This document shows, in pieces, positions 28,810 to 38,899 of a DNA stretch of 64,000 bases. Source of the DNA: Xenorhabdus griffiniae (lineage in GTDB: Bacteria; Pseudomonadota; Gammaproteobacteria; Enterobacterales; Enterobacteriaceae); NCBI RefSeq assembly GCF_001028135.1, contig NZ_LDNM01000016.1:62001-126000 (forward strand). Direction: 5' to 3'. The notes under the pieces were generated by a model. That model did not search any database. It saw nothing but the letters and a program-made list of their open reading frames with translations, and had not been told where the DNA came from. Within the stretch, counting starts at the first letter, position 1; the number at the start of each line of letters is the position of its first letter. The position numbers and the translations under genes were made by a program.

Positions 28810-30000
28810 ATGAACGTGATTATTGTGGGCGGAGGAATGACAGGAGCGACATTGGCTCTGGCTATTGCTTCGTTGAGTCGGGGGCAATTGCAAGTCTCCT
28901 TGATTGAAGCAGCAGAACCTGCCAGAAAACATCCGGGTTTTGATGCAAGATCCATTGCTTTGGCTTATGGTACATGCCAGCGCTTGCATCAGGTCGGTAT
29001 TTGGCCTGCATTACAACATTGTGTTACCCCAATCACTCACGTTCATGTCAGCGACCGCGGCAATAGTGGTTTCGTCAATATTTGCGCCAGTGACTATGAC
29101 ATTCCGGCATTAGGCAATGTGATTGAATTGCATGATGCCGGAATTCATCTTTTTGAGTTATTAAAACAATCTTCAAATATTAAACTTTACTGTCCGGCTA
29201 AAGTGAGTTCCGTAGAACGTTTAGACAGTTCTGTCGTGGTTTCGCTGAATAATGGTGAAAAACTGACAGGAGAACTGCTGGTCGCTGCGGATGGTAGCCA
29301 TTCTGCGATAGCCCAGGCGTGTAATATACCCTTTCAACGGCGATCTTATGAGCAGACTGCCATTATTGCCAATGTTTTGACTTCCGAACATCCTCAAGGA
29401 AGGGCATTCGAGCGTTTTACCAAACATGGGCCATTGGCGTTGTTACCGATGTCGGAAGGGCGTAGTTCACTGGTATGGTGCCACCCACTGGAACAACAAT
29501 CAGAAGTCAATAACTGGAACCAGCATGAATTCTGCCAACAGCTGCAAAAAGCATTTGGCTGGCGTTTGGGGAAAATGCGGGAAACCGGTCAACGGCATAG
29601 TTATCCATTGGCTTTATCGACCGCCAGCCGGCAAATTAGCCATCGTCTGGCGTTGGTCGGTAATGCTTCCCAAACCTTGCATCCGATCGCTGGGCAGGGT
29701 TTTAACTTGGGAATGCGTGATGTGATGGCTTTGGCACAAGTCATTTCAGTAGCGGCCACTGCTGGACAGGATATCGGCTCCTATAAAGTACTGGCACAGT
29801 ATCAGCAACAGCGTCAGGCCGATCGTGACACCACGATTGGACTTACGGATGGGTTGGTCAGATTATTCGCCAATGACTATTTACCGTTAAAAATGGGACG
29901 TAATCTTGGCTTGATGACAATGGAAAGATTATCCCCGATGCAGGATCTATTTGCCCGTCAGACATTAGGTTGGGTTGCACAGTCACCATTGGCAGATTAA
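28810..30000 (+). CDS. ubiH: 2-octaprenyl-6-methoxyphenol hydroxylase UbiH
   Basis: FAD monooxygenase of ubiquinone synthesis (C1 hydroxylation) acting in the Ubi metabolon. The ATG at 28810 is chosen (396 aa) because AGGAAG at 28798-28803 is ideally spaced; a GTG 6 nt upstream is in frame. FAD motif GGGMTGATLALAIASLSRG is at the N-terminus, the DG motif is VAADGSHSAIAQAC, and the GD-like motif is LVGNASQTLHPIAGQGFNLG. E. coli has a D in GDAA where this protein has GNAS, a known UbiH-type variation. ubiI follows after 13 nt. Confidence 0.95.
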   Translation: MNVIIVGGGMTGATLALAIASLSRGQLQVSLIEAAEPARKHPGFDARSIALAYGTCQRLHQVGIWPALQHCVTPITHVHVSDRGNSGFVNICASDYDIPALGNVIELHDAGIHLFELLKQSSNIKLYCPAKVSSVERLDSSVVVSLNNGEKLTGELLVAADGSHSAIAQACNIPFQRRSYEQTAIIANVLTSEHPQGRAFERFTKHGPLALLPMSEGRSSLVWCHPLEQQSEVNNWNQHEFCQQLQKAFGWRLGKMRETGQRHSYPLALSTASRQISHRLALVGNASQTLHPIAGQGFNLGMRDVMALAQVISVAATAGQDIGSYKVLAQYQQQRQADRDTTIGLTDGLVRLFANDYLPLKMGRNLGLMTMERLSPMQDLFARQTLGWVAQSPLAD

Positions 30001-30013
30001 GAGGAAAGAAAAA

Positions 30014-31246
30014 ATGCAATCATTTGATGTGGTGATCGCAGGGGGTGGAATGGTTGGCCTTGCGCTGGCTTGTGGTTTGCAAGATAGTGGTTTGCGTATT
30101 GCGATTGTAGAAGAGCACCCACCGACAACGCCATTTAGTGTCAATGATGAATATGCGTTACGTGTTTCGGCCATCAATGCAGCCAGTGAACGATTACTCA
30201 CTCACCTTGGTGTCTGGCAAGATATTGTTGCAATGCGGGCCAGCCCTTATCAGGGAATGGCAGTTTGGGAGCGGGATAGCTTCGGGCGTATTCAATTTAA
30301 TGCGGCGGAAAATGGCCTGACCCATCTGGGCCATATCGTCGAAAACTGTGTGATCCGGCAAGCACTCTGGCAACGTGCGGAAAATCTGCCCGATGTGATG
30401 ATTTTCACCCCATCCTCTCTTAAGCATGTTGCCCGGGGAGAAAACGAAGCTTTCATCACGTTATCTGATGGAAGCATGCTGACTTCACGGTTGGTCGTTG
30501 GTGCAGACGGTGCCCATTCCTGGTTGCGTCAACATGCCGATATTCCACTGACTTTCTGGGATTATGAACACCATGCATTGGTCGCGACAATTCGGACTGA
30601 GGAGCCTCATGAAGGTGTTGCACGTCAGGTTTTCCACGGTGATGGAATATTGGCTTTCCTGCCACTGCCCGATCCTGACTTATGTTCGATTGTATGGTCA
30701 CTACCGGCTGAATCTGCACAACAGCGCAAAACTATGGAATCGGCGCTGTTTAATCGGCAATTAAGCGCGACATTTGATATGCGTCTTGGTCAATGCAGAC
30801 TGATCAGTGATCGACAAACTATCCCATTGACGGGGCGTTATGCCCGCAATTTTGCCGCTCATCGGTTGGCGCTCTTGGGCGATGCGGCACACACTATCCA
30901 TCCACTGGCTGGTCAGGGCGTTAATCTTGGATTGATGGATGTGGCAGAACTGACAGGTGAATTGAGCCGCTTAAACCAGCAAGGCAAAGACATCGGTCAG
31001 TATCTCTATTTGGGACGTTATGAACGTCGCCGTAAACACAGTGCTGCGGTCATGCTTGCAGGTATGCAGGGTTTTCGTCAGCTATTTGATGGCAATAACC
31101 CGGCTAAAAAATTATTGCGTGGAATGGGATTAACACTGGCTGATCACTTACCGGGAATGAAGCCGCAATGGCTTCGTCATGCAATGGGACTCAATGACCT
31201 GCCTGATTGGTTGATCGCTCAAACCGCTTCGGTTGAAAAAATCTAA
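30014..31246 (+). CDS. ubiI: 2-octaprenylphenol hydroxylase UbiI (VisC)
   Basis: FAD monooxygenase performing the C5 hydroxylation of aerobic ubiquinone synthesis. The ATG at 30014 follows GAGGAAAG and gives 410 aa (E. coli 400). FAD motif AGGGMVGLALACGLQ, DG motif VVGADGAHSWLRQHADIP and GD motif LLGDAAHTIHPLAGQGVNLG are all intact. It is paralogous to the adjacent UbiH. An intrinsic terminator ends the operon. Confidence 0.95.
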   Translation: MQSFDVVIAGGGMVGLALACGLQDSGLRIAIVEEHPPTTPFSVNDEYALRVSAINAASERLLTHLGVWQDIVAMRASPYQGMAVWERDSFGRIQFNAAENGLTHLGHIVENCVIRQALWQRAENLPDVMIFTPSSLKHVARGENEAFITLSDGSMLTSRLVVGADGAHSWLRQHADIPLTFWDYEHHALVATIRTEEPHEGVARQVFHGDGILAFLPLPDPDLCSIVWSLPAESAQQRKTMESALFNRQLSATFDMRLGQCRLISDRQTIPLTGRYARNFAAHRLALLGDAAHTIHPLAGQGVNLGLMDVAELTGELSRLNQQGKDIGQYLYLGRYERRRKHSAAVMLAGMQGFRQLFDGNNPAKKLLRGMGLTLADHLPGMKPQWLRHAMGLNDLPDWLIAQTASVEKI

Positions 31247-31619
31247 TTCAGCCCATGAATTAGAATTAGTTTTTCTCATATCAGGCTAAGGTGTGTTGAG
31301 TCGATTTACTTCGCACTTTAGCCTTTTTTCAATCTAAAAAGATTGTTTTTTTGCCATTTGTTAAAAATTTTGAGTATTTTTGTGCAGTAAATCAGACAAA
31401 AATTCTGTATGGCAATACGTGCCTTTTCAGATGGCTACAGCAATGCAGCTAATTTATTTTATGGTTCATTTCCTGTTTCAGTGATAACTTCTGATCCCAA
31501 GGTATCGTTTGCGTGATTAACCGCTTCTTTGCTTCATGATCCAACACCTGCCGGTTAATGCGCCGTATGTTTTTTCAGGTCACGAATGTTTTCATGTCAA
31601 GAACGTAAAGAGGGAAATA
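31247..31619. other. Intergenic gap ubiI-gcvT (373 bp)
   Basis: Holds the ubiI terminator (31283-31329) and the long gcvT leader and promoter. An in-frame upward extension of gcvT (to 31536) has no family similarity. In E. coli GcvA, Lrp and PurR control this promoter; I could not confidently place their sites here. Confidence 0.5.
31283..31329 (+). terminator. Terminator of pepP-ubiH-ubiI
   Basis: AGGCTAAGGTGTG pairs with CGCACTTTAGCCT around a 20-nt loop and is followed by TTTTTT. Confidence 0.8.
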
Positions 31620-32717
31620 ATGTCAAAACACACCCCACTATATGATCAACATCTGGCATGCGGAGCACGCATGGTAGATTTTCATGGCTGGATGATGCCC
31701 CTGCACTATGGTTCACAAATTGACGAACATCATACAGTGCGTGCTGATGCTGGTATGTTCGACGTTTCCCATATGACCATTGTGGATCTACACGGTCCAG
31801 ATTGCCGTGATTTTCTCCGTTATCTTCTGGCCAATGACATTGCCAAACTCACCGAACAGGGCAAAGCGCTATATACCGCAATGCTAAATGCATCTGGCGG
31901 CGTCATTGATGATCTGATTGTCTATTTTTTCACTGATAATGCTTATCGTATGGTTGTGAATTCGGCGACCCGCGAGAAAGATTTGGCCTGGATTTATCAA
32001 CATGCTGAGAAATATGACGTTGAAATTACCGTGCGTGATGATTTGGCCTTGATTGCAGTCCAGGGACCAAACGCGCAAGCCAAAGTGCAATCCTTGCTAA
32101 GTGATGCGCAAAAACAAGCGGTAACGGGTATGAAACCTTTCTTTGGCGTCCAGTCGGGAAATCTGTTTATTGCAACGACGGGTTATACCGGCGAAGCAGG
32201 TTATGAAATTGCACTGCCCAAAGAACAAGCGGCAGACTTTTGGCAACAGTTATTGGCAGTAGGGGTAAATCCCACTGGATTAGGGGCGCGTGACACATTG
32301 CGTCTTGAAGCGGGCATGAACCTCTATGGTCAAGAAATGGATGAAACTGTTTCACCTCTGGCCGCCAACATGGGATGGACAATTGCCTGGAAACCGGAAG
32401 ACCGTCACTTCATAGGTCGTGAAGCATTGGAAAGACAACGCGAAACCGTTACTGATCAGTTGGTTGGACTGGTCATGCGTGAAAAGGGAGTATTGCGTGG
32501 TGGCTTAACTGTCAACTTCACGGGTGATTCCGGTGAAATGCGTTCTGGCGTGATTACCAGTGGAACATTCTCCCCAACCTTAGGATTTAGTATAGCCCTT
32601 GCACGTGTACCGCAAGGTATTGGTGAACAGGCGGTTGTCCAGATCCGTAATCGTGAAATGCCCGTACAGGTTGTTAAACCGGGCTTTGTGCGGATGGGAA
32701 AACCACTTGTAGAGTGA
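31620..32717 (+). CDS. gcvT: Glycine cleavage system T protein (aminomethyltransferase) GcvT
   Basis: Releases ammonia and passes the methylene carbon from the H-protein arm to tetrahydrofolate. The ATG at 31620 follows AGGGAAATA and gives 365 aa (E. coli 364) starting [20 protein letters not shown]. Conserved segments are [14 protein letters not shown], the folate/catalytic-Asp region [13 protein letters not shown], and [20 protein letters not shown]. It is first in gcvT-gcvH-gcvP and related in fold to ygfZ downstream. Confidence 0.97.
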   Translation: MSKHTPLYDQHLACGARMVDFHGWMMPLHYGSQIDEHHTVRADAGMFDVSHMTIVDLHGPDCRDFLRYLLANDIAKLTEQGKALYTAMLNASGGVIDDLIVYFFTDNAYRMVVNSATREKDLAWIYQHAEKYDVEITVRDDLALIAVQGPNAQAKVQSLLSDAQKQAVTGMKPFFGVQSGNLFIATTGYTGEAGYEIALPKEQAADFWQQLLAVGVNPTGLGARDTLRLEAGMNLYGQEMDETVSPLAANMGWTIAWKPEDRHFIGREALERQRETVTDQLVGLVMREKGVLRGGLTVNFTGDSGEMRSGVITSGTFSPTLGFSIALARVPQGIGEQAVVQIRNREMPVQVVKPGFVRMGKPLVE

Positions 32718-32739
32718 TAAAAACAAGGAGAAGGCAACG

Positions 32740-33132
32740 ATGAGTCATGTACCAGCAGAATTGAAATATACCGAATCACATGAATGGGTTCGCTCGGAAG
32801 GCAATGGTGAATATACCGTAGGTATTACCGAACATGCCCAGAAGTTATTGGGAGATATGGTATTTGTTGATTTGCCTGAAATAGGCACAGAGGTAAATAG
32901 TGGTGATGATTGTGCTGTTGTAGAGTCAGTCAAAGCGGCCTCTGATATTTACGCACCAGTCAGCGGTAAGATTATCGCGGTTAACCCTGACCTGGAAAGT
33001 TCTCCCGAATTGGTGAACAGTGAACCCTATAACGAAGGTTGGCTGTTCCGCGTTAAAATAGCTGATGAGAGTGAACTCGCTAATTTGCTTGATGCCGAAA
33101 GTTATCGGTCACTCTTGGAAGAAGACGAGTAA
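32740..33132 (+). CDS. gcvH: Glycine cleavage system H protein GcvH
   Basis: Lipoyl shuttle protein linking GcvP, GcvT and Lpd. The protein is 130 aa (E. coli 129). The lipoylated lysine is K65 in [11 protein letters not shown]. The start has AAGGAGAAGG. It lies 22 bp after gcvT; a strong hairpin with a T-run follows and may attenuate readthrough to gcvP. Confidence 0.97.
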   Translation: MSHVPAELKYTESHEWVRSEGNGEYTVGITEHAQKLLGDMVFVDLPEIGTEVNSGDDCAVVESVKAASDIYAPVSGKIIAVNPDLESSPELVNSEPYNEGWLFRVKIADESELANLLDAESYRSLLEEDE

Positions 33133-33144
33133 TTATTTTGAATC

Positions 33145-33177
33145 GCCCCATATCACATTGTGAATGGGGCTTTTTTT
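33145..33177 (+). terminator. Hairpin plus T-run between gcvH and gcvP
   Basis: The stem GCCCCAT...ATGGGGC is followed by seven T residues, 12 nt after gcvH. It looks like an intrinsic terminator inside the gcv cluster, so gcvP may be expressed by partial readthrough or from its own promoter in the remaining 95 bp. Confidence 0.85.
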
Positions 33178-33272
33178 GGTCGTTTTTTATAGCCAATCGA
33201 CTTCACGTGATAGACAACAAAACTGTCACTTGAAAGATAAAAGGCATAGCGAGTTTCAGGAAATTATCATCA

Positions 33273-36149
33273 ATGACTCAGACATTAATCCAACTTGAAT
33301 ATCAAGGTGAATTCATTCGTCGCCACATTGGTTCTTCTGCTGAACAGCAAACAGAGATGCTGGCGATAGTAGGTGCAAATTCTCTAGAGGATCTGACCAA
33401 TAAAATCGTTCCCCGTGATATCGCATTATCAGCGGTTCCTGCGGTTGGTGAAGGCGTGACTGAACAACAGGCTTTGGCTGAATTGAAAGCGATAGCGAGC
33501 CAGAACCAGCGTTATCAATCGTATATTGGTATGGGTTACTCACCCGCCATTCTTCCCCCCGTTATTTTGCGTAATTTGCTGGAAAATCCGGGCTGGTATA
33601 CTGCATATACCCCTTATCAACCAGAAGTTTCTCAAGGCCGATTAGAAGCCTTGCTGAACTTTCAGCAAGTCACCATTGATCTGACAGGTTTAGATCTGGC
33701 CTCTGCTTCACTACTGGATGAAGCCACAGCAGCCGCAGAAGCGATGGCAATGGCAAAACGGATCAGCAAGCTGAAAAAGGCTGAACGTTTCTTTGTGGCC
33801 GATGATATTCATCCACAAACGTTGGATGTCGTACTTACCCGTGCCGAAACATTTGGATTTGAAGTCATTGTTGATAAAGCAGAAAAAGTACTGGAACTGG
33901 AAGGGATCTTTGGTGTTTTGCTGCAACAAACAGGCACGACGGGTGAAATCCATGATCACAGTGACCTGATTGCAACACTGAAAGAGCGTAAAATCATTGT
34001 CAGCGTTGCCGCAGATTTCATGGCATTGGTCATATTGGCCGCCCCGGGTAAACAAGGTGCTGATATTGTCTTTGGTTCTGCCCAGCGTTTTGGTGTACCG
34101 ATGGGATATGGCGGCCCTCATGCCGCCTTCTTTGCCTGCAGAGATGAATTCAAACGCTCCATGCCGGGCCGTATTATCGGTGTTTCCCGTGATGCTGCGG
34201 GTAACCGGGCATTGCGCATGGCGATGCAAACCCGTGAACAGCATATTCGCCGTGAAAAAGCGAATTCCAATATTTGTACTTCGCAAGTTTTACTGGCCAA
34301 TATTGCGGGCATGTACGCAGTTTATCACGGTCATGAAGGTTTGAAGCGCATTGCTAATCGTATTCACCGACTGACAGATATTCTGGCTGCGGGTTTGCAA
34401 AAGGCGGGTATCACACTACGTCATAAGACATGGTTTGATACATTAGCGATTGAAGTGTCAGATAAGGCTCAGGTACTGGCAAGAGCGGCTAAAGCACAGA
34501 TTAACTTACGTACTGATATTCTTGGTGCTGTTGGTGTATCGTTGAGTGAAAAAACCCGCCGTGATGATTTGTTAACCTTGTATCAAGTGATAACAGGTTC
34601 TGATTCAGTCCTGGATATTGATGCTCTTGATCGTGAAGTTGCGACAGGCAGCCAATCTATCCCAGCCTCCATGTTGCGTAATGACGACATTTTAACCCAT
34701 GATAATTTCCGTCGTTACCACAGTGAAACCGACATGATGCGTTATATGCACAGTCTGGAGCGTAAAGATCTGGCGCTGAATCAAGCCATGATCCCGCTGG
34801 GTTCATGTACCATGAAGCTGAATGCAGCCGCGGAGATCATGCCGATTACCTGGCCTGAATTTACCGATATGCATCCTTTCTGCCCACCAGAACAAGCGCA
34901 GGGTTATCACCAGATTATCAGCCAGCTTTCCCATTGGCTGGTATTGCTGACCGGATATGACGCATTCTGTATGCAGCCTAATTCGGGCGCACAAGGAGAA
35001 TATGCTGGCTTGCTGGCAATTCGCCGCTATTACGCCAGCCGTGGAGAACAACATCGCCATATTTGCCTAATCCCAAGCTCTGCGCATGGCACAAACCCGG
35101 CTTCTGCTCATATGGCGGGTATGACGGTTATTGTTGTGAACTGTGATAAAGAAGGCAACATCGACCTGGCTGATTTGCGTGAAAAAGCAGCAAAACACAG
35201 TGACAATCTTGCTTGTATCATGGTGACTTACCCATCAACTCACGGTGTTTACGAAGAAACCATCCGTGAGATTTGTGACATTATTCACCAAAACGGGGGT
35301 CAGGTTTACCTTGATGGCGCCAACATGAACGCCCAAGTGGGGATTACGACACCTGGCTTTATTGGTGCCGATGTTTCGCACCTGAACCTGCATAAAACCT
35401 TCTGTATCCCACACGGCGGTGGTGGTCCAGGTATGGGACCGATTGGCGTGAAAAAACACCTTGCCCCATTTGTGCCGGGTCATTCTGTAGTGGAAATGGA
35501 TGAAGTGACGACATTAGGTGCAGTATCCGCAGCGCCATTCGGCAGTGCCTCTATCCTGCCGATTAGTTGGATGTATATTCGCATGATGGGGGCACAAGGG
35601 CTGAAACAAGCCAGCCAGGTTGCGATCCTGAATGCCAACTACATTGCAAGCCGCCTGAAAGGTGCTTATGAGATCCTCTATACCGGACGTAATGGCTATG
35701 TTGCTCACGAATGTATTCTGGACATTCGCCCACTGAAAGAAGAATTCGGCATCAATGAGATGGATATCGCCAAGCGTCTGATTGACTATGGTTTCCATGC
35801 ACCAACCATGTCATTCCCGGTTGCGGGAACCTTGATGGTTGAACCAACGGAATCAGAGAGCAAAGTTGAAATTGATCGGTTTATTGACGCAATGCTGGCA
35901 ATTCGGCAGGAAATCAGCAAAGTGGCAAGCGGAGAATGGCCTTTGGGAGACAACCCATTGGTTAATGCGCCACACGTTCAGGCTGAACTGGTTTCTGATT
36001 GGGATCATGCATATAGCTGTGAAATTGCCGTTTTCCCAACAGCGGAAACAAAAGCCAATAAATACTGGCCGACGGTTAAACGCCTTGATGATGTTTACGG
36101 TGATCGCAATTTACATTGCTCTTGTGCACCGATTGAAGATTATCGTTAA
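33273..36149 (+). CDS. gcvP: Glycine dehydrogenase (decarboxylating) P protein GcvP
   Basis: PLP enzyme that decarboxylates glycine and loads the aminomethyl group on GcvH. The protein is 958 aa (E. coli 957) with fused N- and C-terminal halves, each of aminotransferase fold. The PLP lysine is K708 in [17 protein letters not shown], a glycine-rich signature of the family. The N-terminal half carries [14 protein letters not shown]. It ends just before a strong terminator at which an IS1 remnant is joined. Confidence 0.97.
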   Translation: MTQTLIQLEYQGEFIRRHIGSSAEQQTEMLAIVGANSLEDLTNKIVPRDIALSAVPAVGEGVTEQQALAELKAIASQNQRYQSYIGMGYSPAILPPVILRNLLENPGWYTAYTPYQPEVSQGRLEALLNFQQVTIDLTGLDLASASLLDEATAAAEAMAMAKRISKLKKAERFFVADDIHPQTLDVVLTRAETFGFEVIVDKAEKVLELEGIFGVLLQQTGTTGEIHDHSDLIATLKERKIIVSVAADFMALVILAAPGKQGADIVFGSAQRFGVPMGYGGPHAAFFACRDEFKRSMPGRIIGVSRDAAGNRALRMAMQTREQHIRREKANSNICTSQVLLANIAGMYAVYHGHEGLKRIANRIHRLTDILAAGLQKAGITLRHKTWFDTLAIEVSDKAQVLARAAKAQINLRTDILGAVGVSLSEKTRRDDLLTLYQVITGSDSVLDIDALDREVATGSQSIPASMLRNDDILTHDNFRRYHSETDMMRYMHSLERKDLALNQAMIPLGSCTMKLNAAAEIMPITWPEFTDMHPFCPPEQAQGYHQIISQLSHWLVLLTGYDAFCMQPNSGAQGEYAGLLAIRRYYASRGEQHRHICLIPSSAHGTNPASAHMAGMTVIVVNCDKEGNIDLADLREKAAKHSDNLACIMVTYPSTHGVYEETIREICDIIHQNGGQVYLDGANMNAQVGITTPGFIGADVSHLNLHKTFCIPHGGGGPGMGPIGVKKHLAPFVPGHSVVEMDEVTTLGAVSAAPFGSASILPISWMYIRMMGAQGLKQASQVAILNANYIASRLKGAYEILYTGRNGYVAHECILDIRPLKEEFGINEMDIAKRLIDYGFHAPTMSFPVAGTLMVEPTESESKVEIDRFIDAMLAIRQEISKVASGEWPLGDNPLVNAPHVQAELVSDWDHAYSCEIAVFPTAETKANKYWPTVKRLDDVYGDRNLHCSCAPIEDYR

Positions 36150-36180
36150 TCATAAATAAATTAACGAGACTCAACGAAAG

Positions 36181-36217
36181 CAGTGTCAGGAAATATGTCT
36201 GACACTGTTTTTTTATT
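36181..36217 (+). terminator. Terminator of gcvP
   Basis: CAGTGTCAG and CTGACACTG form a perfect stem around AAATATGT and are followed by seven T residues, 32 nt after the gcvP stop. Confidence 0.93.
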
Positions 36218-36288
36218 CCCGACAAACGACCCCATTTCGTCCACTTCGCAGATAAGCTGGACTTCGACATTATCCAAAGGGAGTGTCG

Positions 36289-36564
36289 TTACGCATCGCG
36301 GTTGGAGTTTTTTAAAACGCGGACAACAGCATTAATACTGATATGTAATGCACGGGCAGTATCACGGATACCTGCATTGTTCATAGCAAGATCAACAACG
36401 TGTTCTTTTATGCCCGCCTGGCACGCCCGATAGGCGTATTCAAGTTGAAAGGTTCGTTTGCAAGAGAAACAGCGATAGCGTTGATGCCCTGCATCGCCTT
36501 TACCGTGTTTTTTAACGAATTCAACGTGTTGACAAAATCGACATTTTACCTCAGCCGTTGCCAT
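36289..36564 (-). CDS. insA: IS1-family InsA protein
   Basis: DNA-binding regulatory protein of IS1, 91 aa, the exact family length. Zinc-finger cysteines are in CRFCQHVEF and RCFSCKRTFQ, and the helix-turn-helix includes NNAGIRDTARALHISINAV. The 3' end carries TTTTAAAAAAC, the site at which a -1 frameshift normally makes the InsAB' transposase. Because insB is truncated, only InsA, which represses the element in IS1, can be made. Confidence 0.85.
   Translation of the reverse strand: MATAEVKCRFCQHVEFVKKHGKGDAGHQRYRCFSCKRTFQLEYAYRACQAGIKEHVVDLAMNNAGIRDTARALHISINAVVRVLKNSNRDA
36307..36313 (-). other. IS1 programmed -1 frameshift site (A6C)
   Basis: The minus-strand reading TTA AAA AAC near the insA 3' end is the slippery heptamer used in IS1 to fuse InsA to InsB. 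The insB frame continues only about 30 codons here. Confidence 0.7.
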
Positions 36565-36690
36565 TTAATCTCTCCGAAAAAATGGTGATTATACACAATC
36601 ATCAACGGATTGAATACGTGACCTAAAATACCCAACAGGGAAATCTGACTAACGTCAGCTTTGCTTAAGAAAGGAGAGTAAGAAAGAATT

Positions 36691-36716
36691 TTAAAGCTGC
36701 CAGTTGTACCTGACAG
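36691..36716 (-). terminator. Possible terminator of the HD-domain gene
   Basis: Minus-strand stem GCTGTCAG/CTGGCAGC (one mismatch) followed by TTTAAAATT lies downstream of the 36753-37358 gene. The tail is short, so this is tentative. Confidence 0.4.
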
Positions 36717-36752
36717 CCTGATTGAGAAGATTAGAGGAGAAAAGGCGGAAAA

Positions 36753-37358
36753 TTATTGCAACCAGCCTTTTTCTTTTGCTGCTTCCAATTGTGGCAGCAG
36801 GTATTTCCATAGTTCAGGATAACTTTCGGCAACAAAGTGGAGCAGGTTGTAAACTTGCTCAAAGCGAATATTATTCTCAACCCAGCTCTGTCCCTGGTTA
36901 TGCAGGTTCATAAATACCGGCATAATTCTATCGAGCGTTTTAGCAAAACGCGCTTCCGGCGTGATGGCGTCTTCGTATTCGTGCCACAGTTCCAGAAAAT
37001 ATTTTCCCTGGGTTTCCGGCAGTAAGCCAAAAATACGGTTAGCTGCTTTCACTTCATGTTCGTGAATGGCTGCACGGGCAGCCAGATCAAACGCAATAAC
37101 ATCACCCGAATCGATCTCAACAATGTCATGAATCAAAGCCATCTGTACAACGCGGCTAATATCCACATCTCCGGCATAAGGCGCAAAGCCAATGACAGCA
37201 ACAGCAAAATGCCAGCTATGTTCAGCAGAGTTTTCATGGCGCGTATTATTCAATAACTTCGTCTTGCGATGGACATATTTTAATTGATCCAGTTCCATAA
37301 TAAACGCGATGACATCGGTGAAAGGGCCGAAATCAACAGGAGGTATAGCTAATGACAT
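36753..37358 (-). CDS. HD-domain hydrolase, HDDC2/5'-deoxynucleotidase-like
   Basis: Predicted metal-dependent phosphohydrolase of the HD superfamily, 201 aa. The metal ligands are visible: H in SAEHSWHFAVAV, HD in ALIHDIVEIDSGD, and D in KTLDRIMPVF. The EIDSGDVIAFD and WHEYEDAITPEARFAKTLD segments are more like the HDDC2/YGK1 group (deoxynucleoside 5'-monophosphatases) than E. coli YfbR. It lies between the IS1 remnant and ygfZ, where E. coli has no equivalent. Stop-to-start distance to ygfZ is 16 bp, suggesting co-transcription. The substrate is not proven. Confidence 0.85.
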   Translation of the reverse strand: MSLAIPPVDFGPFTDVIAFIMELDQLKYVHRKTKLLNNTRHENSAEHSWHFAVAVIGFAPYAGDVDISRVVQMALIHDIVEIDSGDVIAFDLAARAAIHEHEVKAANRIFGLLPETQGKYFLELWHEYEDAITPEARFAKTLDRIMPVFMNLHNQGQSWVENNIRFEQVYNLLHFVAESYPELWKYLLPQLEAAKEKGWLQ

Positions 37359-37374
37359 ACAAAAACCTCAATAG

Positions 37375-38376
37375 TTATTTTTCTTCGTCTAGTGAATAAG
37401 GCAATGTTTGAATGGTGAGAACACTGCCCTCAACTTCACGGATACGGAATACACTCCCTGCTTCCATATCATTATTCATGACCACTTGGACCCAGATTGA
37501 ACCATCAGCCAGTTTGACCGCCGCCAATACTGAACCGGTTCGCCGCCATTTATCACCCAATTGCCATTCCAAATCATCGCCAACGGCAGGCAGGGAAGCA
37601 GCATTACCTGCCAGCCAGTACATGGCTCGCTTATTTGCCCCACGATATTTGGCTCTGGCTACCATTTCCTGACCGGTATAACAGCCTTTCTTGAAGCTGA
37701 TACCGTTTTCGATTGCCTGGAGGTTGGTTGCTTGTGGAATAAATTGTGCGCTGTTGGCGGCATCAATCACTGGGAACCCCGCTTCAATCTCCAGCGCCAA
37801 CCATTGCTGGCTGTCATTCAGCTGCGATTGAAACTCTTTGACTAACGTTTCGGTTAATTTAGCGGCAGTTATTTTGTCTGTGACGATAAGGAAACGTTCT
37901 GCGGGAAGCGCTAAGTGGAGAAGGGTTGTGGTTTCGTGCTGAATAACAGGGGATTCGGTATCAGGCAGAGTTGGGAAGCGGGTTTTCAGCGCTCTCCGAC
38001 TTCCTGTGCCGGCGATACCGAGCAAGATATTTTCCTCATCTTTGGCAAACGCCACCTTGGAAAATACCGCATACTTTTTCAATTCAGTTAATTGGGTTTC
38101 TAATAATGAACGGCGTTCAATATAGGCAAAACCTTCACCACGCTGAAACAGTCGTAAGTTACTCCACATCTTGCCTTTGGCGTCACAATGGGCAGTTAAC
38201 ACATGCTGGTTATCATTCAGGGAAGTCAGATCGGCTGTAATCTGACCTTGCAGATACTTTTTCGCATCAGCGCCAATGGCTGTCACGATCCCCCAGTCAT
38301 CAAGGGAAATTAAAGTCAGTGGTAGTGTTGCAGAAGGAGATGGATCTTGTGCAGAAAACGGAGTTTGGTAAGTCAT
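37375..38376 (-). CDS. ygfZ: Folate-binding Fe-S cluster protein YgfZ
   Basis: Tetrahydrofolate-dependent protein that maintains certain iron-sulfur enzymes (MiaB and others) in E. coli. The fold is that of GcvT. The protein is 333 aa (E. coli 326). The signature [17 protein letters not shown] with the functional cysteine is intact. It diverges from sdhE, as in E. coli. Confidence 0.94.
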   Translation of the reverse strand: MTYQTPFSAQDPSPSATLPLTLISLDDWGIVTAIGADAKKYLQGQITADLTSLNDNQHVLTAHCDAKGKMWSNLRLFQRGEGFAYIERRSLLETQLTELKKYAVFSKVAFAKDEENILLGIAGTGSRRALKTRFPTLPDTESPVIQHETTTLLHLALPAERFLIVTDKITAAKLTETLVKEFQSQLNDSQQWLALEIEAGFPVIDAANSAQFIPQATNLQAIENGISFKKGCYTGQEMVARAKYRGANKRAMYWLAGNAASLPAVGDDLEWQLGDKWRRTGSVLAAVKLADGSIWVQVVMNNDMEAGSVFRIREVEGSVLTIQTLPYSLDEEK

Positions 38377-38632
38377 AGCAGCTCCTGCCAGTAAACTAAC
38401 TAAGAAATAACGCTAATGGTAAAAGAGATGCGGTTTAATGCAAAGGGGTTATTCTTGTTATTTATCGATAAGGCATACAGGGTCAATTTGTTGCGATAGG
38501 CTTCGCATCTTGTCGATATATCTCGTGATTTCGCTGATGCAGATGATGAAAAACAGGCCAGAATCGTTAATAATCTTATTACCGTCTCAATGGCACGAAT
38601 GAAAATGAAAATGATAAAGAGGCTTTTTAAAC

Positions 38633-38899
38633 ATGGACATTGATAATAAAGCACGTATTCACTGGGCATGTCGTCGTGGAATGCGTGAACTGGATATTTC
38701 TATCATGCCATTTTTTGAATATGAATATGATTCATTGGGTCATGATGACAAACGGATTTTCGTTCGTTTACTGGAGTGTCCAGATCCCGACCTTTTTAAT
38801 TGGCTTATGAATCATGGACGGCCCGAAGATGATGAGCTTTACCATATGGTGAAATTGATCCAGAGCAGAAACCAAGCCCGTGGTCCTGTGGAACAATAA
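38633..38899 (+). CDS. sdhE: FAD assembly factor SdhE (CptB, YgfY)
   Basis: Small cytoplasmic protein that promotes covalent flavinylation of succinate dehydrogenase SdhA and fumarate reductase FrdA. The protein is 88 aa. The functional RGxxE motif is R15-G-M-R-E19 ([12 protein letters not shown]). Its 3' end overlaps cptA by 20 nt, so they are one operon, as in E. coli and Serratia. Confidence 0.95.
   Translation: MDIDNKARIHWACRRGMRELDISIMPFFEYEYDSLGHDDKRIFVRLLECPDPDLFNWLMNHGRPEDDELYHMVKLIQSRNQARGPVEQ

Larger units (their letters stand above)
36215..36623 (-). mobile_element. Truncated IS1-family element
   Basis: On the minus strand it begins with a terminal sequence GGTCACGTATTCAATCCGTT at 36623 that aligns with the IS1 left end, including a TGTGTAT-AT promoter segment at the same distance from insA. 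It contains intact insA, the A6C frameshift site (36307-36313), and the start of insB in the second frame (VQLICEVDEMGSFVGNKK). InsB similarity stops near 36215, exactly where the gcvP terminator begins, so about 350 bp of the 3' part and the right inverted repeat are missing. The element cannot transpose on its own. Confidence 0.8.

Noticed and set aside
38421-38644. Possible reading frame across 38415-38640 (plus strand) ending RLFKHGH before sdhE
   Set aside because: It is interrupted by an in-frame TAG near 38496, has no ribosome-binding site and overlaps the sdhE promoter and start.
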